The notes below the pieces were generated by a model. That model saw only the letters and a program-made list of their open reading frames with translations. It had not been told where the DNA came from and made no database searches. Below are positions 1-10,363 of a DNA stretch of 64,000 nucleotides, piece by piece. The position numbers and the translations under genes were made by a program. Source of the DNA: Anaerocolumna sp. (GTDB taxonomy: Bacteria > Bacillota > Clostridia > Lachnospirales > Lachnospiraceae); assembly GCA_029256725.1 (NCBI GenBank), contig JAQSXJ010000007.1:47519-111518 (forward strand). The letters are read 5' to 3'. Numbering within the stretch: position 1 is the stretch's first letter; each line of letters begins with the position of its first letter.

Positions 1-1242
1 GGAAGAGAATATTTTATTCCTTATGATGGGGAAGAGATACTGTTTCGCAAAGATACACAGGAGACTTTTATTATTCTGGGAAATGGAGCAGCAGGTATTA
101 GTGCTGCGGAAGCAATCCGAGAACGGAATGATACCTGTCGGATAATTATCATATCAAAGGAAGCAGAATTAAGCTATAACAGGCCGCTGCTTACCAAAAA
201 GCTCAGCACCTTTCATTCTGCAGAAGAAATTCTGATGCACCAGCCTGACTGGTATGAAGAAAATCAGATTACAAACTACCTGAGCAGTGAAATTAAAAAA
301 ATAGATACCGTTAATAAAACGGTTCTTTTGAATAATGACGAAGAGTTAAGTTATGATAAATGTATATATGCACTTGGGGCAGAAAGCTTTGTACCGCCTA
401 TAAAAGGCAGCAGTATAAAAGGCGTTAAGGCTATCAGAGATATTCAGGATGTAAGTGATATCAGGGAACTATGTAAAAATGCAAAAAATGCAGTGGTAAT
501 AGGAGGCGGCGTATTAGGACTTGAGACTGCCTGGGAGCTAAGTAAATTGTGTAAAGTGACTATCCTTGAAGCTGCTGACAAGCTTATGGTAAGACAGCTG
601 GATGAGACAGCAAGTGAGATGCTTGGGAACCTGATTACGAAAGCGGGTATCGATTACAGGGTAGGCGTTACTATAGCGGATATAACCGGAGGTGAGACGG
701 TTACCGGAGTAGCACTTAATACCGGAGAAGTATTTGAGGCAGATCTGGTTATTTTCTCCTGTGGTATCAGTCCTAATACTGCTTTGGCAAAAGAGGCCGG
801 ATTACTGGTTAGAAAAGCAGTGGAAGTGAATGCTAAAATGGAGACAAACATAGTAAATATTTATGCCTGTGGTGATTGTGCCGAATGTAAGGGTGTAAAT
901 TACGGGGTGTGGGCTCAGGCAATCGAAATGGGAAAGACCGCCGGTGCCAATGCTGCAGGAGAGGATATAACCTATGACATTTATCCACCGGCACTTACCT
1001 TTCACGGTATGAAAACTGCACTTTTTGCCGGAGGAGATAACGGTAAGATGGAAGGAAAAGAATATCAGACCTTGGAATACAGGAACGACTTAGACGGAAA
1101 CTATGAGAAATTCTATTTCTTAGATAATAAATTGGTTGGAGCAATATTGCTTGGTGATACTCGCAAGATGAATAAAGTATCAGAAGGGTTGAATGTGGGA
1201 TGTTCCTATAATTATGTAAAGAATAATATCATACACGATTAG
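1..1242 (+). CDS. NAD(P)/FAD-dependent oxidoreductase (NADH:rubredoxin reductase-like), 5' truncated by window edge
   Basis: Frame 1 is open from base 1; upstream of the listed ORF it reads ...TFIILGNGAAGISAAEAIRERN (GxGxxG FAD motif), then AVVIGGGVLGLETAWEL (NAD motif) and IYACGDCAE. Confidence 0.85.
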   Translation, partial: GREYFIPYDGEEILFRKDTQETFIILGNGAAGISAAEAIRERNDTCRIIIISKEAELSYNRPLLTKKLSTFHSAEEILMHQPDWYEENQITNYLSSEIKKIDTVNKTVLLNNDEELSYDKCIYALGAESFVPPIKGSSIKGVKAIRDIQDVSDIRELCKNAKNAVVIGGGVLGLETAWELSKLCKVTILEAADKLMVRQLDETASEMLGNLITKAGIDYRVGVTIADITGGETVTGVALNTGEVFEADLVIFSCGISPNTALAKEAGLLVRKAVEVNAKMETNIVNIYACGDCAECKGVNYGVWAQAIEMGKTAGANAAGEDITYDIYPPALTFHGMKTALFAGGDNGKMEGKEYQTLEYRNDLDGNYEKFYFLDNKLVGAILLGDTRKMNKVSEGLNVGCSYNYVKNNIIHD

Positions 1243-1330
1243 CGAACTCTGTGACAGTCATACTTTGTCGTAATTTTCATATAGATTAACTAAAGTAAGT
1301 TATAGGTAAATCTTATGAACCCTACTGACA

Positions 1331-1498
1331 GGTATAGTAGAAGGAAAGGCACCTTATCTGAATACTCCTCATATCAAACGTATTTTCGAGGAAAGCGCCA
1401 CAAGGGATAAAGAACGCAGTTATCCCAATGAGGCGTGGGGATACGGTATCCTTAACATAGAGGGAATTGCTTTCTTTCTGGCAGATGTCTACAGGTAA
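1331..1498 (+). pseudogene. C-terminal remnant of an S8/Csp-like subtilase
   Basis: Reads GIVEGKAPYLNTPHIKRIFEESATRDKERSYPNEAWGYGILNIEGIAFFLADVYR*, typical of the C-terminus of this family (compare YPNPDWGYG at about 4115); no catalytic domain upstream. Confidence 0.7.
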
Positions 1499-1578
1499 AT
1501 CTAATGAAAATCTAAAAAAATTGTGGCATAAATATTATTTTTGAATACAGTGGTAATAAAACGTTATGGTGCAATAAT

Positions 1579-2388
1579 ATGGAGTACTATATTCCCGTTG
1601 AACCAGGTGTCAAAATTTATGTAAATGATATCAATCCCCAAGGAGACAAACCGATTCTTTTTATGCATGGCTGGCCTGCAAATCATCACTTATTCGAGTA
1701 TCAGTATAATGAGCTGATACAGAAGGGTTATCGCTGCTTAGGCATGGACGTAAGAGGATTTGGTAAATCCGATAAGCCGGTTTACGGATATGATTATGAT
1801 TCTTCTGCTGATGATATTCGATGTGTTATTGAGACCTTAAAACTCAAAGATTTGACCTTACTTGGGCATTCAACTGCAGGTGCGGTAGCCATCAGATATA
1901 TGGCCAGGCATAATGGCTATGGAGTATCCAAACTGGTACTTTGTGCTGCTGCTGCGCCAAGCCTGATACAAAGACCGAACTTTCCTTATGGTCAAACAGA
2001 GGAGGATGTTATTCAGATAATTCAGAATACCTATAAAGACCGCCCTCAGATGCTTGATGATTTCGGGAAAATGTTCTTCTACCAGCCGGTAACAGAAGCC
2101 TTTTCTCTGTGGATTGGCTCACTGGGAGCAGTAGCAGCAAGCTGGGCAACAGCCTATGTAGCTTGTGCATGGCTGTATGAAACCTTATTTGAAGATATGA
2201 AATGTGTGAACGTACCTACACTGATTATGCATGGCATACACGATCAGGTATGCAAATATCCCTTGGGAGTGGCACAGCATAAAGGCATAAAAGGATCAAA
2301 GTTCGTAACCTTTGAAGAAAGTGGACACGGACTTTTCTATGATGAAAAAGACAAATTCAATTGTGAACTTATGAATTTTGTCGGATAG
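1579..2388 (+). CDS. alpha/beta hydrolase
   Basis: HGWPANHHLFEYQ oxyanion region, nucleophile elbow LLGHSTAGAVA, C-terminal ESGHGLFYDE. Confidence 0.85.
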   Translation: MEYYIPVEPGVKIYVNDINPQGDKPILFMHGWPANHHLFEYQYNELIQKGYRCLGMDVRGFGKSDKPVYGYDYDSSADDIRCVIETLKLKDLTLLGHSTAGAVAIRYMARHNGYGVSKLVLCAAAAPSLIQRPNFPYGQTEEDVIQIIQNTYKDRPQMLDDFGKMFFYQPVTEAFSLWIGSLGAVAASWATAYVACAWLYETLFEDMKCVNVPTLIMHGIHDQVCKYPLGVAQHKGIKGSKFVTFEESGHGLFYDEKDKFNCELMNFVG

Positions 2389-2394
2389 GATATA

Positions 2395-2442
2395 ATATAC
2401 CGGATTTGTTTGGAAACTCAGACAAAGCCGGTATATTTTTAT
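2395..2442 (+). terminator. Rho-independent terminator
   Basis: ataccgg-a-tttgt ... acaaa-g-ccggtat followed by a T run. Confidence 0.6.
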
Positions 2443-2541
2443 AATAATGTATCCTTAAGAATCATAGATTAAAGTAACTATCCTAGATGATTGATAGTAT
2501 ATGAAAATGCCATCAGTCACCTGTATTAACGGAGTACATCC

Positions 2542-4137
2542 ATGAATAATGAAAATATCAATGAAATAACCAGTCAGGACTACGCTGATCTAATAGTGGA
2601 TTGGACAATTTCTAACATAAACAGAAGTGATTTCACGAATTCTGTAATTCAGGATATAAGCAGTCAATATGGAGTAATTCATATACCGGTTGAGGAGATA
2701 ACAGACGATGTATTACAGCAATATGGGTATTCTGCTATGCCGGCATGCTATGGAATTACAACTTACCGTAATGAAGTAATTGAAAGTGCTTATACCATAC
2801 AGCAGTTCGAGCTGGAGGATATTAAGGGGAATGGAATTCTCATAGGTATTGTAGATTCCGGGATAGATTATAGGAACGAAGCGTTTAGAAAGGATAATAG
2901 ATCTACTAAAATAAGATATATCTGGGATCAGACTATTGAAAACGGAAATCAGCCTGCGGACTTTGGGTATGGAGCAGTGTATAGCAAAGACGATATTGAT
3001 TATGCCCTTATGCAGACTAATCCATATGATTATGTACCAAGTATAGATGACGTGGGGGAAGGAACTGCCATGGCTGCCATTGCAGCAGGGAATAAGTCAG
3101 AAAGCTCAGCATTTGCAGGAATTGCCATTAATGCAGAATTAGTAGTAGTTAAGTTAAAAACCGCAAAGGATTATTTAAGAGACTTCTATGGTATTAAAGA
3201 AGATGCGGTTTGTTATCAGCAGAATGACATTATGCTTGGAGTAAAATATCTAATTGAAACCGCACAAAGATTAAATATGCCCATTGCCATCTGTATGGGG
3301 TTAAGTTCTTCACAGGGAGCTCATGACGGTTATGATATCATGAGCAGGTATTTAACAGACTGCGGCAATAACAACGGTGTTGCACTGGCAGTTGCGGTGG
3401 GAAATGAAGGCAACCAGGGCCTTCACTTCATTGAAATAAAACCGGCTCAAGAGAAATATAGTATAGCAGAGCTGAATGTAGGAAGCGATAACACAGATTT
3501 CACCATGGAGCTGTGGACGTATATTCAGAATCCGCTAAGTCTTGATATTCTTTCGCCGGATAATACAGCGGTTTTCCATTTTGATACGCTCCTTCCGGCA
3601 AGCCGGAACGGCAGGATACAATATGGAGATACCGTTATCTATTATGATCTGTTTAGCAGTGAAATATATTCCCAGAAGAAATTAATATTACTGCGGTTTA
3701 AGAATACTTCAAAAGGGGTGTGGCGGTTTCAGATAGAAGAAGGAGAGGGAGTAGTATCCCTTTGCCATATTTGGCTTCCCATAAGAAATTTTCTAAAAAG
3801 CGATATTTATTTTCTTAATCCGAATGTTAATACCACAATCTCAATACCTGGAAACGCGTCCCAGTTGATTACTGTTACTTCTTATAATGCAATTACGCTG
3901 ACTCTGGCAGACAGCGCAGGAAGAGGATTTACTTCCAATAATATTCCCAAGCCGGATATTGCTGCACCAGGGGAAAATATGATTGTTCCTATTCTGGAGG
4001 GAGGAGGAGGGGAGATTCTTAGCGTTACGGATAAGATTAATACACCTTTATTGCGATTTGTTCTAACCTACTTAGCCAGAAGAGATTCTGATAAAGAATA
4101 TCCTAATCCGGATTGGGGATATGGTTATATTGTCTGA
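2542..4137 (+). CDS. S8 family subtilisin-like (Csp-like) protein, probable pseudoprotease
   Basis: GILIGIVDSGIDY (Asp motif), DVGEGTAMAAIAAGN where GHGT is expected, PDIAAPGENM, C-terminal YPNPDWGYG; GTSxA catalytic-Ser block absent. Confidence 0.75.
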   Translation: MNNENINEITSQDYADLIVDWTISNINRSDFTNSVIQDISSQYGVIHIPVEEITDDVLQQYGYSAMPACYGITTYRNEVIESAYTIQQFELEDIKGNGILIGIVDSGIDYRNEAFRKDNRSTKIRYIWDQTIENGNQPADFGYGAVYSKDDIDYALMQTNPYDYVPSIDDVGEGTAMAAIAAGNKSESSAFAGIAINAELVVVKLKTAKDYLRDFYGIKEDAVCYQQNDIMLGVKYLIETAQRLNMPIAICMGLSSSQGAHDGYDIMSRYLTDCGNNNGVALAVAVGNEGNQGLHFIEIKPAQEKYSIAELNVGSDNTDFTMELWTYIQNPLSLDILSPDNTAVFHFDTLLPASRNGRIQYGDTVIYYDLFSSEIYSQKKLILLRFKNTSKGVWRFQIEEGEGVVSLCHIWLPIRNFLKSDIYFLNPNVNTTISIPGNASQLITVTSYNAITLTLADSAGRGFTSNNIPKPDIAAPGENMIVPILEGGGGEILSVTDKINTPLLRFVLTYLARRDSDKEYPNPDWGYGYIV

Positions 4138-4281
4138 CCAGGTTGTTTGAGTGCCGGGTTCTTATAGAGCTGAAAGCTCATTTTACGATACATTCCCTTG
4201 ATGTAAGGCAGTGCTCTTAGTGGAATGATTAGTAGCTTAGCAAAGAACTGAAATTGGATAAATCTGTTTATATGCAAGGTG

Positions 4282-4330
4282 CAAGATGTTATAATAACTT
4301 ATACAAAGTTATTATAACATCTTGTTTTTT
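4282..4330 (+). terminator. Rho-independent terminator (18-bp perfect stem)
   Basis: caagatgttataataact / agttattataacatcttg followed by tttttt. Confidence 0.75.
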
Positions 4331-4380
4331 AAAAGAGCATTACAGGTCAATTACAAATACATCAAAATTATATATTTTAT

Positions 4381-5283
4381 ATGAAAGCATGGGATTCTAT
4401 TCAAAATACTATACAATACATTGAAAATAATCTATATGAAAAAATAAATATGGAGGAGCTTGCCAGAGTGGCATATCTATCTCCTTTTTATTTTCAGAGG
4501 CTTTTTAACAGGTTAGTTGGGAAACCGGTGATGGAATATGTAAAACTTCGCCGCCTGGCTGGTGCAGCTGATTATCTCAATGGGAATAAGGATAGCAAAA
4601 TCAGTGAGACAGCCTTTCGTTTTGGATTTGACAATCATGAAACCTTTACTCGTGCCTTTAAAGCTGTCTACGGTATGACACCGGAAAATTACCGTACTCA
4701 TCCCCGTTCCTTAACGCATTTTATAATGCCGGACATTTCCTTGAATTATTATATGGTTGATGAAAATGTTCCTTTAATATCCGAAGGTATTACGCTGGAG
4801 GTAAGCAGATATTATCTTTCTAAGTCCAGAAGATTTATGGGATATTGTATTCAGAATCCTATGGGAGATGAACCTGGTGTGGATCTGCTTGGGGAGTTAT
4901 GGGATAAATTTCATGAGCACAAAGCTTCCATTCAAGGCCTTAAAAGGAATGGACAGGAAGCCGGTGTTTCTTCTCCCGGAGAAAAGCCAGGTTTTTTTAC
5001 TTACTTTACAGGTGGGGAAGTAGAAGAAGGGGAGTTAACGGAAGGTTTTGTCAACTGGGACATGCCAGAGGGAAATTATATTATATGTGCCTTTGAGGCA
5101 GAGAACTTTCAGTTGCTTGTAAACGAAGCACTTAATAAGGCAAGGGATTATTTATTTGGTGTTTGGCTGCCAAAGCACAATATAGCCACTGAGTTTTTTA
5201 TGGCAGAACTATATTATGATATTACACCGGAAGCTACCAAAATGGAATTATGGGCGAAGATAAAGGAAGAAACTTCCTGTTAA
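4381..5283 (+). CDS. AraC family transcriptional regulator with GyrI-like effector-binding domain
   Basis: N-terminal double HTH (INMEELARVAYLSPFYFQRLFNRLVG ... FGFDNHETFTRAFKAVYGMTPENYR); C-terminal region resembles GyrI-like domains. Confidence 0.88.
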   Translation: MKAWDSIQNTIQYIENNLYEKINMEELARVAYLSPFYFQRLFNRLVGKPVMEYVKLRRLAGAADYLNGNKDSKISETAFRFGFDNHETFTRAFKAVYGMTPENYRTHPRSLTHFIMPDISLNYYMVDENVPLISEGITLEVSRYYLSKSRRFMGYCIQNPMGDEPGVDLLGELWDKFHEHKASIQGLKRNGQEAGVSSPGEKPGFFTYFTGGEVEEGELTEGFVNWDMPEGNYIICAFEAENFQLLVNEALNKARDYLFGVWLPKHNIATEFFMAELYYDITPEATKMELWAKIKEETSC

Positions 5284-5553
5284 GATATTACAGCATGTCG
5301 ATATCAGTTTAAAACGGAGGAATGGATGGACAACGCGAAAAAGCACTGTAAGAAATTCCTGCGTCTGTTATGTAATCAAGGGAGGCTGGCAGAAACCACC
5401 CACAACGACCTGGTGCAGATGTTGCCAGGGAACATTATTAAGTATTTATAAATTAGTGTTTCCTGATAGAAGCTGTCATATGGATATCGTTGAGACCTTT
5501 GCAACAGAAGGCTCGGATTGCGTCTTTGCAACCTGGTACACAGATTAGCGTAT

Positions 5554-5596
5554 ACACAAAAAGCCTGTTTAAAAGGTAAACAGGCTTTTTTGTGTG
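5554..5596 (+). terminator. hairpin/terminator
   Basis: acacaaaaagcctgttt-aaaaggt-aaacaggcttttttgtgt palindrome. Confidence 0.55.
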
Positions 5597-5774
5597 TGAT
5601 TGACAGTCTCATCGTCCTGAAAGGGATTCAGAAATTTTATATTGAAACAGCGCTTGAACCCTTATTTCGGGTAAGAAGTGCTGAATTTCACATTGATCCT
5701 CATAGCTATTTTATCTTGTAACATCTTTTGTCTGATTTATACTAACAGCTATATAAGCAAAGTTAGGTGACTGC

Positions 5775-6485
5775 TTAGATTGCTACATTAAGTGGATTTA
5801 AGGCAATGTCAGATTGTTCTACGATTTCTCCATCGACCAGTCGAATGACGGAGGTGCCATATTGAGCGGAACTGCTTGAGTGAGTAACCTGAATCAAAGT
5901 TTTACCATAGGTTACATTAATTTTTCTAAACAATTCCATGATTTCTTTTCCTGTTTTGGAATCCAGGTTGCCGATGGGTTCATCCAAAAAGAGAATTTCG
6001 GGATCAGTTATCAGCGCTCTTGCTATGGCTACTCTTTGCTGCTGACCACCGGATAATTCTCTGGGAGTTAACTTCCTTTTATCAGACAAGCCGATAACCT
6101 CCAGCAGTTCAGAAAGTTTCTTTTCATAGTGTTTCGGATTTTTGCCGTCAAGGATTAAGGGAAGAAGGATATTATCCTCTACATTCAGATTCTGAACCAA
6201 GTTATAGAATTGAAATACAAACCCAATTTTTGTTCTTCTGAATTTGCTCATTGCTTTCTTCTTTAAGGAGCTTAAATCATTACCATCTAATTTAATGGTA
6301 CCATCTGTGGGTTTATCGAGGCCCCCAAGCAGATATAAAAGAGTAGATTTACCGCTGCCGGATGGACCCATAATTGATACGAATTCACCTTGGTCAACAC
6401 TAAAAGTGAGATTTTTAAGAATATGAGCTTCTTCTTTACCTGTAACAAATTTTTTATTTAATCCATTTACTTCAATAGCTTTCAT
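5775..6485 (-). CDS. ABC transporter ATP-binding protein (MacB/LolD-like)
   Basis: Walker [18 protein letters not shown] signature, Walker B ILFLDEP. Confidence 0.93.
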   Translation of the reverse strand: MKAIEVNGLNKKFVTGKEEAHILKNLTFSVDQGEFVSIMGPSGSGKSTLLYLLGGLDKPTDGTIKLDGNDLSSLKKKAMSKFRRTKIGFVFQFYNLVQNLNVEDNILLPLILDGKNPKHYEKKLSELLEVIGLSDKRKLTPRELSGGQQQRVAIARALITDPEILFLDEPIGNLDSKTGKEIMELFRKINVTYGKTLIQVTHSSSSAQYGTSVIRLVDGEIVEQSDIALNPLNVAI

Positions 6486-6499
6486 ATTGGCTCCAATCT

Positions 6500-6700
6500 G
6501 CGTGCTATGGCACGTTATAAAATCAGGGGGAAGTGAAAGTCATTGTCTTTCACTTCAGGCTCCCGTTTGCGTGCTATGGCACGCATATAAAATCAGGGGG
6601 AAGTGAAAGTTCATTGTCTTTCACTTCAGGCTCCCGTTTGCGTGCTTTAGCACGCATATAAATCAGGGGGAAGAAAAAGTCATTATCTTCACTTCATTTA
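6500..6700 (-). repeat. Three tandem approximately 70-bp units, each with two hairpins, between the permease stop and ATPase start
   Basis: Units begin near 6500, 6569 and 6640; each has gcgtgc-tatg-gcacgc and gtgaaag...ctttcac inverted repeats (unit 3 more degenerate). Confidence 0.85.
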
Positions 6701-6723
6701 TAAGAGGTTTATATGGTTATTCA

Positions 6724-9255
6724 TTATTCATATTTAATTTCCTGTATAACCGATAACTTTCTGCTTCTTAACAATACCGGCAAAGTAGCTAAAAGAACAA
6801 TAACTAAAGAAACAGCGTAAATCATAGGTAAAGCAGAGTAATCCAGAGAAATTGTCATAGGTAAACCTATTGACTTTGTCATAATGGATATCAGTTTTAA
6901 ACCGAAGATACAATAAACGGAGGTAATTAACATTGCCCAGGTTACAGAGGCAATGGATTCAAAGAATAAGATTTTAGTACGCCCGGAATCCTCCATGCCA
7001 ACAGAAGACAAGATGGCAAACTCGCTTTTCCTCTGAAGGAAGCTGATGGATACATTATTTACAATGCCTAAGGCAGCAATAATAATTGCCATGTAAGAAA
7101 AAACACTTAGGGCTTTTACCAGCATCTTATTATTTTCAACATTGTTATCACACATCTCATCTCTGGTTATTGCAGTAGCACCGACTTCTCGTAATACAGG
7201 TTTTAATTCCTTAACGATCTCCTCAGGCACTTTATCGGTTGTAAAGGTGATGGTGTTGGCACTGTTAATTCCGAAAAGGTCTTTCATTGTTTCTAATTTC
7301 ATCAGTATAAAGTAACCGTTTTGAAAAAGCCTTCCATCAACAATACCTGAGATCTTAACGGTTCTTGTTATACCATTGCAGGTAATATCCAGAGTGTCAC
7401 CTACATGCTTATTAAATTTCTTTTCCAGAGCAGTAGTGAAGATAATTCCGTTGCTTTCATTTTTATAATCTGAAATATACGGTCTGTTATTCTTGCTGTC
7501 TAACTTCAGATATTGATTATAAACAGCGTAAGTATCGATGTTTGCACCGATAATGCTTATGCTCATTTCTTTATCGGTATCTTCATTTTCTATAGTGGCA
7601 TATTGATTGTTGATCAAATTAATATCAGATTCCTTGATTCCAAGGCTTTTCAGTTCATTTACAAGATAATCTGCGGTTGACTGATCTGAGGATTCTCTTA
7701 AAGTAGAGATATTATCAAGCTCTACATCAAAATCCAGTTCTGTATAGGCTTCGGTCACTACATTAATCATACTAGTGCCGATAGAGGCAATAGCAATGAT
7801 TGAAGCCAGTGAGATAATAATTAAAGTAATATTACCAAGTAAAATCTTAGAGGTTCTGAGATTGTTAATGGCATAGATTATGTTTCTGCTCCGTCCTCGC
7901 AATAACTGATATAGAAATCCAGACAAAATATCAATTAATTTGGGATATGCCAGTATAACACCAACCAGAGAGAGAATTAAAAGCACTGCTGAAAAACCGT
8001 TTAAGTCTTCCTTTGCTATGATGAATAGTGTGATAGATACCAGAATCAAAGCAGTGCCGCAAATAAATTTCTTCCAGCCTATATTTTTAGAAATTCTAAC
8101 ATCGTTTAAGATTACCTCTTTCACCTGTAATTTTGAAATTTTACGAACTGGTAAAATAGAGGATAGCAGCGACAAGATTATGGCAAACAGAGTTCCTTTT
8201 ATCAGATAAGAGGGCAGGACAGTTACTGTTCCATAGATATCATAATCTTTTAACGGAGATATCATGTAATTTATGAGATGTAAAGCCCCAATACCTAACA
8301 GATTGCCAAATAGGGCACCTGTTAAACCATAAGTAATACTTTCCAGATACAAGATAAACTTTACGGTACCGGTGGTTGCTCCCTGACTTAGAAAGGTACC
8401 TATGGTAGACAGCCTTTCCGTTATGATAAGCTTAAAGGAACTATAGATAATGATGGAGCTCATAACAACGACAACAACCATCATGATATATAAAAGGGAT
8501 TCAAAGCTCCCGAACTGTTCTTTTACAGCAGCATCGTCAAATAGCTTACTTGCAGTAAAGGAGGAATTGGCTTCATTGAATTTATCAATACCCTCCTGGG
8601 CTTTTTTTTCTGAGGAATCTGCAAAGATTGCATTATATTTTCCTTCTGCACCAAAATCTTTGCTTAGATATTCATAAGAAAGTACCACGCTAAAAGAATT
8701 TTTCTTATCATTATAAAATATACCGGAAGGTGCACTGACAGCCTTAATCTGGAAAGTTTCTGTCTTTCCGGCAATAATTAGATCTAAGGTATCGTCTATA
8801 TGTAAATTGCGTTCTTCTGCGGTTCTTTCTGATATGATGCAGGATTTACCAGAGAAATCAGCCAAATCGCCTTCGACTAATTTATAAGTTTCAAGATATT
8901 GTTGTTCTCTGCCATGTATGGGTATGTACAACATGGTTTCTTCGTCGGTGCCTGCTTTATCAGAGAGCATTCCTGTAAGGTACAACTCTTTTACCAGACT
9001 GTCTTTCTTGATACCGCTAAGGTTCATATCCTCAGTAGAATAGAAGTTCTGGCTTTCATCAGTCGCTGTAATTGTAATACTTTTATCTTCATATGCTTTT
9101 AATTCCGGTCCGACTAAAGAATCCAAGATAATATCAATCATACCTGTGCTGGCTACCAGTAGTGCTGTGCTGATAGATATGGCTATAATCAGCAGTAAAA
9201 ACCGCCCTTTCTTTTCGGTCATGCTCTTAAGGACATATTTTAAAAATATTTTCAT
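6724..9255 (-). CDS. ABC transporter permease, FtsX/MacB-like, 843 aa
   Basis: Duplicated FtsX-type domains with several transmembrane helices; paired with the ATPase gene on the same strand. Confidence 0.88.
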   Translation of the reverse strand: MKIFLKYVLKSMTEKKGRFLLLIIAISISTALLVASTGMIDIILDSLVGPELKAYEDKSITITATDESQNFYSTEDMNLSGIKKDSLVKELYLTGMLSDKAGTDEETMLYIPIHGREQQYLETYKLVEGDLADFSGKSCIISERTAEERNLHIDDTLDLIIAGKTETFQIKAVSAPSGIFYNDKKNSFSVVLSYEYLSKDFGAEGKYNAIFADSSEKKAQEGIDKFNEANSSFTASKLFDDAAVKEQFGSFESLLYIMMVVVVVMSSIIIYSSFKLIITERLSTIGTFLSQGATTGTVKFILYLESITYGLTGALFGNLLGIGALHLINYMISPLKDYDIYGTVTVLPSYLIKGTLFAIILSLLSSILPVRKISKLQVKEVILNDVRISKNIGWKKFICGTALILVSITLFIIAKEDLNGFSAVLLILSLVGVILAYPKLIDILSGFLYQLLRGRSRNIIYAINNLRTSKILLGNITLIIISLASIIAIASIGTSMINVVTEAYTELDFDVELDNISTLRESSDQSTADYLVNELKSLGIKESDINLINNQYATIENEDTDKEMSISIIGANIDTYAVYNQYLKLDSKNNRPYISDYKNESNGIIFTTALEKKFNKHVGDTLDITCNGITRTVKISGIVDGRLFQNGYFILMKLETMKDLFGINSANTITFTTDKVPEEIVKELKPVLREVGATAITRDEMCDNNVENNKMLVKALSVFSYMAIIIAALGIVNNVSISFLQRKSEFAILSSVGMEDSGRTKILFFESIASVTWAMLITSVYCIFGLKLISIMTKSIGLPMTISLDYSALPMIYAVSLVIVLLATLPVLLRSRKLSVIQEIKYE

Positions 9256-9453
9256 GCTGCTCTCCTTCGCTGCTGCTCAAATAATGAAGCTCTAATAAAT
9301 GGTATTGTATTCCATAAGCTTCAGATTTTGTAGTGTGACATGTCATAGATAAAGATGACAAATGTAATGAAATTTATTATTCAATCTGCATCCTTATAAA
9401 ATCCTTATATATATAAGTTAGACTAATACTGATAGGAAAGGAGATTAATAAAA

Positions 9454-10290
9454 ATGGATCAATCAATAAAGAAAGGCTTAACCGGATTTCAGCTAAAGTA
9501 TATGGCAATGTTTTTAATGGTACTGGACCACATCCATTACTTCATGGATTTTACAGGTAAGATACCGGAATGGTTTTCAATGCTTGGACGTTTGTCGGCA
9601 CCCTTATTTTTATTCTGTGTCATTGAAGGGTTTACCCATACCCGTAACAAGAGAAAATACTTTCTGCAGATATATGCAATTGCCATTGTCATGAGCTTTC
9701 TGCAATATTTATTTATAGTACTTAAGTTAAACCGACCTGATGGCTTTTATCCCCAGAACCAGATGCTTGCTACTTTTACGATTCTGCTGGTGATTCTGCA
9801 GGGATTCGACTGGTGTGCCAAAAAGCAGTGGGGCAAAGGCTTAGCTGCTATCATCTTACCCATTATCTTGCCTTTTGTGGCTGTAATTATAGCAAACCTG
9901 GTACCGGGGTCGTTGTTTATGATAAATCTGCTGCATTTCACAGTGCTTCCTTTACATAGCTGGATTGTAGATGGCGGTACATTTTTTGTGTTACAGGGTA
10001 TATTAATGTATCTGTTTCGTAAGAAACGTAAATGGCAGGCTTTGGTTTTCTTTCTTTCAACCATTCTGCTGTACGTGGTCTATCCGCTGGCAGCTTTTCC
10101 TGAGGTTACGGTAAAAATGCTCTTTACAATTGCTTATGAATGGATGGGTGTATTTGCAGCAATTCCAATGCTTTTGTATAACGGAGAGAGAGGAAAGGGA
10201 AATAAGAAATTCTTCTATTGGTTTTATCCGGCCCATGTCTATATCTTATATGGGCTGTCCATAGGACTTTATTTTATACTGAACCATTAG
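9454..10290 (+). CDS. TraX family membrane protein
   Basis: LKYMAMFLMVLDHIHYF...GRLSAPLFLFCVIEGFTHTRNKRKY and C-terminal FFYWFYPAHVYILYG are typical of the TraX family. Confidence 0.85.
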   Translation: MDQSIKKGLTGFQLKYMAMFLMVLDHIHYFMDFTGKIPEWFSMLGRLSAPLFLFCVIEGFTHTRNKRKYFLQIYAIAIVMSFLQYLFIVLKLNRPDGFYPQNQMLATFTILLVILQGFDWCAKKQWGKGLAAIILPIILPFVAVIIANLVPGSLFMINLLHFTVLPLHSWIVDGGTFFVLQGILMYLFRKKRKWQALVFFLSTILLYVVYPLAAFPEVTVKMLFTIAYEWMGVFAAIPMLLYNGERGKGNKKFFYWFYPAHVYILYGLSIGLYFILNH

Positions 10291-10333
10291 TGTGTAACTG
10301 AAAACTTAGTGTATTGTTGCAGAGTATAATTAC

Positions 10334-10363
10334 AGCACCCGGATTTATAACGGGTGCTGATTG
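10334..10363 (+). terminator. Rho-independent terminator
   Basis: cagcacccg-gatttataa-cgggtgctg then T-rich. Confidence 0.6.

Noticed and set aside
5376-5721. ORFs 5376-5612 (-) and 5518-5721 (+)
   Set aside because: They cross the palindromic terminator at 5554-5596 and each reads the hairpin as coding; no RBS or domain.
9454-10290. TraX-like gene as evidence of a conjugative element
   Set aside because: TraX family proteins are common chromosomal membrane proteins in Firmicutes; no relaxase, coupling protein or T4SS genes are present here.
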